This document shows positions 21,790 through 31,837 of a stretch of 64,000 bases of DNA, piece by piece. Below the pieces are notes generated by a model, which made no database searches, had not been told where the DNA came from, and saw only the letters and a program-made list of their open reading frames with translations. The translations under genes and the position numbers were made by a program. How positions within the stretch are numbered: position 1 is the first letter of the stretch; each line of letters begins with the position of its first letter. This stretch comes from Fonsecaea monophora (lineage: Eukaryota; Ascomycota; Eurotiomycetes; Chaetothyriales; Herpotrichiellaceae), in NCBI RefSeq assembly GCF_001642475.1, contig NW_019174053.1, forward strand, positions 1 through 64,000, in the 5' to 3' direction.

Positions 21790-24700
21790 ATGGACACACA
21801 GTCTCATTTCCAGACCTCATTTTCAGCTCTTGTGAGATATCTCCAGAAAGGATTCCGAGCAGAAGGAGTCGTGAGGCAAGTCTGCGCCACTGAGGACCAC
21901 AAATTGGAAGACTGATCTGGTTTCTTCTATGCAGTCTACCAGACGAGATCGTCAAGCCGTTCAGGAAACCCTTCAATCCCACCCAAAGCGCCCTCCTTCG
22001 CAGTCTCCAGAAGCTGTTGGATGATGGCCGACCCAAGAATATCGTCCGTCTTGACTCACAGTCTTTCTACATCGTCGCGTCGGTTATTCTTCACTTCCCT
22101 TACTCGGAGACACAGAACAAGCTGCTATATCTTTTCATAGTTGGTGCCTCCTTGTGTTTGGCTAAATTGGGCTCATTCAATCAGGAAACCGTCCGACAAT
22201 ACCAAGACGAGAATACATTGGCTGCAGTCTTGTCCCGGATACAAAGGACTGCAGTTTCTCCTGCAAAAATCCAAGAGCATGGCAACTACATCGGGAGGAA
22301 GTTGGGGCCTTGCGTACTGCGCCATCTAGTCAGCAGTGACAAAAGACCACAACATCGTTGGAGAGTATTGCATTCCCACAACCTCGACCCCAGTTGCAGT
22401 GATATTGCACTAAGCTGACGCTGCAAAGCTAGCGCAATTCCTCTCGGTCCTGCTGCGCTCCAGCTCGATTGTGACAAACCAGATAATGGATACTGATGAA
22501 AGGTATTCAGATGCCCGATATGTATACCTTCACTGACTCGGAGCCAGCCAGCACTTGACATCTATACTCGAAATAGAACAGAACTATTTTCTTCGCATCC
22601 TAACAGCCGATGTGCTGCGAGAGCTTCTGTTTAATGGGGCAGAAAGGGAAGCTCTGAAGAAGTCGTCCAACAAACCCAGTATTGTGGATAGCCTTCCTGT
22701 CTCAAAGAACGGCGATGCCACGTGGATGAGTAAGGTTGTCGACCACCTTAGTGGAAATGATCTCGCAAGAGCATTTGCTGGACAGTATGAGGTTCGTGGC
22801 ACGGTCTCCAGGGCTGAGGCTAAAATCCTGCAGGGCCGAGCGTATCTTCAGAGTACAGCGCCTCGAATGTGACGGAAGCGAATACTTCGCAGGCTCTTCA
22901 CCATTTGTTGCGACGGTGTCAAGCGAGGTTGCCTTTTTAATACCCAACGGCGGGGATATGCTCACATTACTTTCTGTCCCTGTGTCACAGAACATGTCCC
23001 TCAATCAGCAGGCCCTGGATCCCGAATTATCGACCATCCTTGAAATCCGATATCCCGGGGTTGAAGGGGATCGATTTATAAATGGAGCCAAAGGCGCCAT
23101 AAACAGCCTCGCGATAACCTTTGATGACCAGGATGCAGTGAAAACGTTCATTCAGATGGTTGAGGAGCGGCAGCATGAGAATATACGAGATAGCGTGCTA
23201 GGTGCGCCAGGAACTCCTAAAAAGCACTCTATTGCCTTTATGGAATTCGATTCAGCTTCAGCAGAAGACAACCCCGGAAAGGGAACAAGATCGAATTCTA
23301 CAGTGGCCATCGATGCTAATCCTTCTTCCCCTCTTCACAACATTTCATCGCATAAGCGGCACAATCAAGATTCGACAGCTACGTCTGCGATGCAGATTCA
23401 TGCCTCCACGGTTCAGCTTGCCGAAAGATCAAGCAATAAATTGTCTAAGGATGCACTGGGACCGAAGCTCTCCCTAGATGACGAATCCTTGATCGGACTG
23501 CCACATACTTCTCAGAGTAGCCCAAAGCGTGTGCGGTCAAGGGCTAGGATGACCTCAGGACGGGTGCAGCTGGGTCGCAGAAATACGGAAGTGGATGTTG
23601 CGGAAGGTGCTATTGAGAAAGAACCAGCATCCCAATCGCCTTCAGATGCAGAAAGTATCATTGTAGTTGACTTTGCCCACAAAAACCCCAGACCAGAGAT
23701 CGCTATGGCTAAAGTGGTGGTTCCCCAGCCTGATGCACAAAGCGATTCTCAAGCTGAAGGAGGAACAGCCAAAGTGGGCCTCAAGCGGAGGACAGTCAAA
23801 GACGTTACAGCTCTTCAGAACGAACAGATGCAGAAACCACTCAAATCCACATTAGAGGCCGCTGACTTTGACCTCCCACCTTCCAGTGATGAGGAAATTC
23901 GTCCCATAAAGAAGGCAAAGACGAAAACTTCTATGATCCCGACCAAGTCATCTCTGAAGGAATCCAAAAGCACGAAAAAGGGGAACTTTCAGACCGCAGT
24001 TTCACCAAAACGACACAAGAAAAAGCAGATTGAGAAGATGATCAGGCCAGCAGGTGAAAAATCCCAGAGGACGGCCGCCTCAACGAGGTCCAGGCGGGCT
24101 GCCAAAAAAACACCAACGTATGTCGAGGAACCTGATGAGAGCAACGAGGATACCACAAAGGATGATATCGAAGAAAGAGGGAGGGAGAAGCATGAAACGC
24201 ATGACAAAGCTGGGGAGGCTGTTCGAGGCTCCCTTCCCCTCAGCAAAGGGGCAACGAAAAAGGGTCTGAAAGCTTCCCAACGCGGTTTTGCATCGAATAT
24301 GCAAGAGATCCTTGACGGAGACAGCACCGATGGGGAGGATGGACTAGCACGAGGCCCTCTGGCATGCTACCCTCCAGACGACCAACTCACACCAATGCAC
24401 GGCTCCGCTGCGCGGCAGACCAGCCCTGAACAGGCTGTAGCGAGCAACGAGAAGCACACATCAAAGCATTCGGGCGAAAATGCCGTCTCTAAAACTATTG
24501 CTGGTTCAAAGGGTAATGATCAGCAGAAATCTACTTACCAAGGCGACTCGAAGCGACCGAGTGAGAGTTCGATACCTCCAGTGAGCGAAAAGCTACTGCG
24601 AAAGACTAAAATCGTGCACTTTGGACCTCAAGGCCCTGGTAATCAGGCTGTTCCAATCAAGTCTCCAGTGACACTTAACGATTACGAATCGACAAAGGAG

Positions 24701-26417
24701 ATCAGTCCAACCCCCAATCGTGTAAGGGTCAGGCAAGATGAACATGTGGAAGACATCGACGAACTTGTTCCGGACTACTGCGACGAGTCTTCACCGAGCC
24801 CGCCACAAATCGAGGAAACCCGGATTCTATTTGCACACGATGGGGATGATTTACTGGAGGAGCCTGGTGAACGCCAAGGGCTGGATATTTATACACATAC
24901 TGACAACATAGGCGAGCAAATCGTCTCAGCTTCTGATAAACGGACGACTATCATCAACGAACCAGAAACTTCCAGGCATGTTATCTCCAGAACTGAGAAA
25001 ACGGCCAGTGGGAACGCCTCCCAGCTTTCTAGCCCTCCTCGCTTGCACAAGACCGGTATACACCAAACCAGACTACAAAGACCGTTCCTTACTGATGATG
25101 CGTCTCATTGTTACGCTTCTAGAGCCAACGGAACGCAAATCACTGGAGACTCGATAGCCCAGGCCATAAAGACCAATTCCGCCTCGGATCAGGGATATAC
25201 ACAAACCAGAGAACCCGTTGGTAACAGCAAGAATCATGCAGGTTGTCAAATACCCGCAACGAAAGATTCCAGCACACGGAGTGCCGTATCCCATGCACTC
25301 CGTTCAACTTCTGAGGAAATCATACAATTTGAAAATCCAGAGCCGACTCGAGAGTTGAACAATACGGGTCTGTCTCGCAGAGTCAATGCTGTACCCAAGA
25401 TTCACCGTGATATTGTATCATTAACGCAGGACAACCCAGTGGCGGGCCCGCAGAGCACGCGTGAGCCTTGCGCGTTGCTCCCGCATATTGCAGCCGATTC
25501 AATGGCTCCGCCTCCACCACCAGCCGACTCGGTCAGGCAGCCCAGTTCTCTTCGCAGAATACGACCCGCAGGACAGGCTAGGCAAACAGCTCTTCCTCTG
25601 AAAGAAATGAGACAGCCCGTCATTACGGGGCCTATCAGGGTGAAAAAGAGCATGAGCCTGCCTCTCGTTATTGAGCCTGAGCTTGAGCCCGAATTACCTC
25701 CAGCAACGCCAGACTCGTTCTCCACGCGTCTTCACCTGCATGACCGCTTTTCAATTAATGAAGTGCCAGACAATGGAGGCCTGAAAACGACAGGAGTAGA
25801 CACGTGGCAAAACGTTGGTAACGACAGCTTGACTATTGTAAATGGGGACGAAACAGTCTATGGAGATTGTCTAGGCTGCGGGCCCAAGCGAGGGCGGAGA
25901 CAACAATCTGACTCGGAACATGATGGCTCGACGACTGCGTCTCCTTCCAACAAACCCAGAGGAGACTCTAGACGAGGCGACTCGATAATAGCATTTCCAT
26001 CTGCCCGTGAGTCTCAACGGGGTATGCTTGATGCTATCATCAACATAACTAATGTAAGCCAATCCCTTGTACCCCTTGGCCTGACTGATATGTGCCCAGG
26101 ATGTCCTATTCCGATTCGGCTCAGAAGAAGACGCCATGAGATCGAAGGTCAGCGAGTACGATCGTGGAGGGGGAGTAATTATCCAGACTCTAACAGACAC
26201 GTGGACTCAACGTCTGGAACACGAGCGACACCTCCTCGAGGATATCTTGAAGGAGGAGAAAGACGTTCTGACAACGGCGCTGCAACTTGTACAATGTACG
26301 GACCAATTGGGTGGAAACTGGAGAAAGACCATTTATAATCGGGAGTTGACAAGGCAAGTACAGGACAAAGGCAAGGGCGTTGCACGGAAGATTGAGAACC
26401 TGAAGAATAGAGGCTGA
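21790..26417 (+). CDS. Large protein with globular N terminus and C-terminal coiled coil; possible Red1/SYCP2-type meiotic axis protein
   Basis: Six exons join in phase: 21790-21875, 21935-22364, 22429-22502, 22548-22784, 22834-26053 and 26100-26417, giving about 1454 aa. Intron 1 appears to use a GC donor (GCAAGT). Residues 1 to about 270 are mostly helical (armadillo-like in feel). Residues about 270-410 are strand-rich (SEYFAGSSPFVATVSSEVAF to SLAITFDDQDAVKTFIQMV), resembling a PH-type domain. About 850 residues of disordered Ser/Pro/charged linker follow, with several Lys-rich patches. The last exon encodes a coiled coil (LTDTWTQRLEHERHLLEDIL onward) ending in basic residues. This architecture matches Red1/Rec10/SYCP2 meiotic chromosome-axis cores, which bind HORMA proteins and filament through the C terminus. 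The functional call is an inference from layout alone; other chromatin scaffolds remain possible. Confidence 0.7.
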
Positions 26418-26625
26418 GCAATATTGAGCAAAAGTGGAGGTCATACGGCCGTGTTCCTGGAGGGAAGAAGTAGCTTTCTGTACTTTGATAGACTCGGCTT
26501 TTTCCGACCATGGACTGATACATGGACAAGGTATAGTCTAAATGTACGTTGACTGAAGAGTAGTATTTCGCCAGACACAACGCGAGCTTTTTATATCTCA
26601 GAGGACCACTCTCTTGGTCACTGAT

Positions 26626-27675
26626 TCAAAAATGCCGTCCCGTAGCCGCCTGAGCGAGAAGATCCTTGGGCATTTCGATCGTCTCCTCGGTACAATTTCC
26701 GTCCTTGTCGACCACGACGCCGTGATTCTTCTCTATCACCTTCCACTCCCCGATCTTGTACGTCGTGGGCTCACTGGCCACGATGACGTGCTTGCCGTGG
26801 TCCTCGGGCTTGAGGGTGGCGTTGGGGTTCTTTGCGCCCGAGGCGTTGTCCGGGTACTTCCTGTTGAGGGTGACACCCGCGGTGGTGCTGTAGTACAGGC
26901 TGGGCGGGTTCTCGACGGCGTGGTTGCGCAGACGCACGGCGATCAGCTGCTCGCCGTCGGTGCAGCACACGTTCATGGAACACGCCTGGACGTTCTCGGC
27001 ACCCAGCGTCTCCTGTTGCAGGCGGATGATAGCGCGGAAGGCCTCGACCAGCGCGCGCAGCATTTCTTGCGGCGTGTACTGCCGCTCCCAGCTCTGCGAG
27101 CCGCCGCCGGCCGACCGGGTCAGGTTGGTCATGTACAAGGCCGCGAGGTGCTCCGAGTCGGTAGTGCCGTGGATGTTTTCGTACGCCGACTTCTCCAGCA
27201 GCGCGAGCAGCGGCCGGTGGATGTCGGTGAAGTGCGAGATCAGGCCGTTGTGCATGATCGTGTGCCGCCCAAACACGAAGGGGTGGTTGTTGATCGCCGC
27301 CACCGAGGCGCCCGTTGCGGCGCGGATGTGCGCGAACGCGGCCGTCGTGGACGTGCCGGCGCAGATGCTGTGGAAGTTTGCATCGTTGTTCGGCGGTTGC
27401 GCGTTCTTGTAGGTGGCCGGCCGGATGCCTTCGACGCTGTTGATGAACGAGGAGCGTACGGGAGTGTACCATACCAAGCCGAAGCCGTCGACGTTGTTGA
27501 GGCGGTTGCGCAAGGTGATCTCGAGCTTGGATGTCTGCTCGCCAGGGGCGTGCGAGAAGAGCTTTGGCAAGTAGTGGTCATGGACCTGTTTGGCAATGCC
27601 GTGCTCAGGGGTGATGAGCACGTCCTCCAGGAGGCACTCTTCATCAGGCGAGATGTAGGCGAGCCACCGACACAT
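26626..27675 (-). CDS. DUG3: Class II glutamine amidotransferase, Dug3-like
   Basis: A single exon of 349 aa. It begins MCRWLAYI, so the mature N-terminal nucleophile is Cys2, as in all Ntn-type amidotransferases. Further family marks are NNVDGFGLVWY, AAFAHIRAATG, INNHPFVFG, MHNGLISHF and the GTTDSEH segment. Yeast Dug3 forms the Dug2-Dug3 complex that releases glutamate from glutathione in the cytosol. The length fits Dug3, and there is no attached synthase domain, which rules out GFAT, PurF or asparagine synthetase. The gene is very GC-rich at third positions, which explains long antisense frames opposite it. Confidence 0.9.
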   Translation of the reverse strand: MCRWLAYISPDEECLLEDVLITPEHGIAKQVHDHYLPKLFSHAPGEQTSKLEITLRNRLNNVDGFGLVWYTPVRSSFINSVEGIRPATYKNAQPPNNDANFHSICAGTSTTAAFAHIRAATGASVAAINNHPFVFGRHTIMHNGLISHFTDIHRPLLALLEKSAYENIHGTTDSEHLAALYMTNLTRSAGGGSQSWERQYTPQEMLRALVEAFRAIIRLQQETLGAENVQACSMNVCCTDGEQLIAVRLRNHAVENPPSLYYSTTAGVTLNRKYPDNASGAKNPNATLKPEDHGKHVIVASEPTTYKIGEWKVIEKNHGVVVDKDGNCTEETIEMPKDLLAQAATGRHF

Positions 27676-28683
27676 GTTGTATCTATACCCTGTTGTTCCC
27701 TTGCCTTGAATCCCACCGAATAAGGTATTTTTTTCTTTTTATACTGTTTTTCCTTCTCTGTGCCAGGCCCGCTAGTTGACTGTGAAGATATCAGTTTCTA
27801 TCCGAACAACGTTCTCATATAGACAAGAAAACGAATGGCCGGTTTTGTATGAATGTTATTTCCGTCGAGGTACGGTGGTCAGACTAGAGCACGGTAGATA
27901 TCTCAGGCAGAGCGGAGAGGAGGCAACATGACAATAAAATTCCAGCTACTTATGTATAAGCGACGGGCCACGCCGAAGGCGTTTGGATAAAACAAAAAGG
28001 AGGAAAAAGGAGTCCGAGAAAGGGGCTCGAAGGAATGGAGGGAAGCACTTTGAAGTATGTTTACATGACTGGGACATGGAAACATCAGCGTTCACGACGC
28101 CAAGTGCTCCCACATTCCTCGAGGTGAGGTCCCCAGGGTGCCGTAGCCATTTTCAAACTTGGAAGTAGATGCAAGTATCTCTCCAAAGATGCTGTATACT
28201 CATACGCGATCTCAGAGCCACGTAATCGGTCAATCAGCTGTGCAGGGATTTCGGGAAAAGGGTAGAAGAGGTTGTTACGTCACCGCACCCCAGATTGGTT
28301 TAGCATAATGTCTAAGCTTTAGCCAAGCACTGTCGCGTGCTAGCGTGTTTAATATCCACGCTACCATCCTAAGCAGAGCTTGGCAATTTACTTCTGCAGA
28401 TATTGCCAGGGCATGTGTTTACTTGTACCTGGACTTTCACTTTGATTTCACCTTTCTCTCCTTCTCACAATTTCTCATCGTTACATTCCTCCTTATCCCC
28501 TCTTTACCCTGCGACCCGCGATAGAACGGTACCGAAGATGTATTGCATCTCGACCGTGGCGATGGATACCACAGAATTTCTCTCAACTCAGAGGCCAGAG
28601 CAGCTCCCGACCAAATACTACAATTTGATGCCCGGAAGATTTTGAAAATCCTGCTAGTTCTGATTGAACTCTGCCAGCAATTT

Positions 28684-28762
28684 GAGGTGAATCGTCTCTT
28701 CCAAGCCCAGGGTCAAAGCGACCGAATGCAAACCTAACAAATCCCTCGAGTTGCTGGTGAGA
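28684..28762 (+). repeat. Diverged repeat, copy 1
   Basis: It shares the order GAGGTGAA, CGTC, CAAAGCG, CCGAATGCAA, ATCCCTC and TTGCTGGTGAG with copy 2, about 740 bp downstream. Both copies end at a donor-like GTGAG. Confidence 0.6.
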
Positions 28763-29423
28763 GATTCAAACCATCGCCCTACTGCCCAAGGAAATACCAT
28801 TGCTTGCATCGAAGCCAGAACGGCCGAGCGGAATGGGAAAAAAAAAAGGCCTGGAGAGCTCCAAAAGCCGTTGCGAGCCCAAAACGGGATGACACAACCC
28901 TTCGAGAAGACCAACAGTGTCCCAAACGAGCTGTCTACCCAAGTAGCACTGTCAAATTGTCTAGATAGAAGACGACAAGTGTCTTTATTCCACTATTGGA
29001 GATCTTAGCAAGGAGTTCATGGAACTGTGCGACCAAAAGCACTTGCCACCAAAAGGGAGCCAAGCCAGCGTGGATGTTGAAATACACAATTCTCATGCCA
29101 GAGGATCAAAATGGCTGGGTGCAGAGATTTGAAGCACCTCAACACTGGCCGGCAACTTATTATGCCGTGCGTCTGCATGGAAACCATTTTCGCAAGATCT
29201 AAAATTCCCCGTCTGGCAGCAACATGTTGCGCCGCTCCCGTTGCACCGCCTCTTAGCGCGTGTCTGGCCTTCCTGGTGAATCCCATATGGGGACCAGAGA
29301 AAGTTCCCTGTTCCAATGGACATCGAAAACCGGTCAAAGGCACCAGGATCGAGTCCAAGAGGACTAATCCATGAGGAGATGAGATCAGGAGTTCCGTCTA
29401 CCTAAATGGCCACCAGCATATAT

Positions 29424-29503
29424 GAGGTGAACCGTCCTACTCAAAGCGAAGGGCCAAAGCGGCCGAATGCAAGAAAAAAAAAATCCCTCATTTTGCTGGT
29501 GAG
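29424..29503 (+). repeat. Diverged repeat, copy 2
   Basis: Direct-orientation partner of the copy at 28684, with an A-run replacing part of the middle. In the forward frame both begin EVNR. They may be remnants of a duplicated exon. Confidence 0.6.
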
Positions 29504-31837
29504 TAAGAGTATCTCTTACCATTCCCGTACGGGCCAAATGCCTTTATGTTGCGAAGATCGAGTTCGTCATCTGCGAATTGCTGTCAGACAGGAACCCAGC
29601 CAACTGGAACTGTCGCAAGCCAACAACATGGTCTCCGCGAGTAACGGCAGTGACAGTTCTCACAAAGCTTGTGAGCTACGCAGCTGCGTGCTGGCGAATT
29701 GACGTTGGATGTGTTCTCCCAAAGGCAGCGTTTCTCTTGTGTCAGAAATTCCTAGAGCAATTCTAAATGGGCAAGCATAATGCTTCTACTGTGCAACAAG
29801 CACGAAACTGCCTCTGTCTCCAAATCGGTCCGAATATCATGGACGAAAGACTGTACCGCGGACAGCAAGATCAGCAATCCCTGGAAGCAACACCTGCTAT
29901 GGATCCAGATCGCATGGCACATCACAAATAGCCCCAAGGCGGCTCACGGCATATATTCATTGATATCCTTGAAGATCCATGCTGCGTTCCAATTTTGCTA
30001 ACTTTCGATCACAGGCACATATCCACGCTGCGATGGCTATGTACTGTCCCGCGACATATTACCAAGCAGTCTGGTGCGGTCAACTTCGTCGCCTTTGGAT
30101 CTGTGAGCAGGTCCCATCGCTAGCAAGGTCGAGATACTTAACCAACTCAAATAGAATCAGAAGCTCATACATGTTCACCGCCTTCGAGTATGCATCGTCA
30201 GCTCATCGCCTGATAAAGTGCAAGACAAATAGCGTGAGCTAGTTTGGTACATCGGCAAGAGGGATCAAACACGATGTACGTTTGATGCCTCCTCCGTGAA
30301 GGAATATTCCCCCTGACCAGAACAAGAACCCTGATTTCCAACGATACAGAAACATCTCGCCGACCGAGAATACAAAACGCAAATGAGCGTGGCCTAAGAC
30401 ATCGGGCCAAAAACACCTAGCATGTCTAGTCGGATTATGTGGAGCATGCGACAGTTGCAAAAGAGAGGATGGGCATATTGCGAAGTATTGAGACTCCGAA
30501 AGGGCAAAGACAACAAACCCACCAGCCGGAACAACCACACCGCGCTCACCCTCCTAGCGGAATACTACGACATAAAAGGAACGCATTCGAGCACTCAAGG
30601 AATTGCAGGAAAGTGTGAAAGAGGAGGAGTCACAGCAAGGCCACATCAGACTTTACTCGGTGTTCTGTTGATTTCGAGATGGGTGCAAGGACGAGGAGAA
30701 GAACACTGCGGCGGTGGTAGCGCTGTGATGGTCGGAAACTCCAGCAGAGCAATGCTGGCTGGGCAGATATGACAAGGAGAATTGGCAAAGCCACGGGATG
30801 GACAGGTATCCCAGCACATTTGCAGGCAGCACTCGGCGAAGTAGCGAGAGGCAACGTCCAACACGTTCATGGGCGGAGGGTCTCGCATATTTGCAGGGTT
30901 TGGACATACGTCGAAGGTACAGGAGAGGGGGCCATCAAGCGCTGCGAACAGCCGATTCAGATATCAGTCCACGCAGAAGAGGAAGGGAGGGGTTCCAAGA
31001 GGTTCAGCCGTTCACGTTGGTATGCATGTCTTCGAGGCGAGGGAGAAATGGCACAGAATCTATCCTAGGACTCCTGGTTGATAGGTGGTGCCAACCTACC
31101 GGCCTCTCCACCGAACTCTTTCCTCACGCTGTTCCACGCGGATTCCTGTACAAGTAAAGAGGACGAGAACTGTCTATTCATCCGCGTGTTCTGATTGCCT
31201 TGTTTGTGCGTCACGAACCCTGATCCCACACATCCTCCCTCTCTGCCGCGTCGTACAAGTTCTTGGACCAGAGGGCCAGGGACATCAAGCTCAACGATCC
31301 TCCCACCCTCCATGACAGCGTCTTAATTGCTCTGGCAGACAGTAAAGGCGTCGATGCAGAGCACCCGCCACCGTTGTGAGAGCAAGTACAAGCCACCTCC
31401 GTTGCTGGAGAGATTTTGGGGACATCATCAGAAATCGTGCTGCGGCAATGGTCGTGCTCGAGAAGAAGAACAGTTCCCGTCTTCTTGGAATTGAAGGGAG
31501 GTCTAGTCACGCTGAGGAATCCTCTTCTCTATGCGGGAATCAGTGTTGGATAATAGTGCTGCAAATACCAGTCCGCCCAGTCCGCTGGGTGCAAGTAAAC
31601 ATGGGGCAGCCAAGGCTTTTTCCAAGGAGACTTTGCGAGCCACTTCACCATCTTCCCAACGAGCCACATGACACCTGTGCAACTTGTATAATAGACCGTT
31701 TCATAGTCTTCTTGGATTTTTTATAATGTATTTCTAGACTTGTCGATCCTGCTGACAACCCCGTCTTCTCTCCTGTCACCTCCGTACGTCTTCCACGAAC
31801 CACATGAACAGACTCGGCCGGTTCGATTCTCCCCCCA

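Larger units (their letters stand above)
27676..31837. other. Gene-poor region of about 4.2 kb
   Basis: No intact gene could be supported. Short open frames occur at 28543-28737, 28751-29008, 28996-29202, 29406-29702 and 30422-30772, but none has recognised motifs or convincing splice continuity. A diverged repeat pair (28684-28762 and 29424-29503) and A-runs near 28840 and 29475 suggest decayed duplicated sequence. The last few hundred bases hold the promoter of the mannosidase gene. Confidence 0.5.

Noticed and set aside
22785..22833. Apparent frameshift in the axis-like gene near 22.8 kb
   Set aside because: A 49-nt GTATGA...CAG intron restores phase exactly (AFAGQ to AERIFRV), so no frameshift is needed.
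26614..27723. 369-codon plus-strand frame opposite the Dug3-like gene
   Set aside because: The minus strand has an intact amidotransferase with all catalytic blocks; the plus frame is a Val/Gly/Arg-rich shadow caused by high GC3.
28740..28800. Possible tRNA or tRNA-derived SINE (a TTCAAACC box on the minus strand)
   Set aside because: The flanking bases do not form a T-arm stem and no D-arm or acceptor stem could be paired.
31815..31835. Box-B-like GGTTCGATTC just before the mannosidase start
   Set aside because: No complementary T-stem or upstream box A at the right distance; it is leader sequence of the mannosidase gene.
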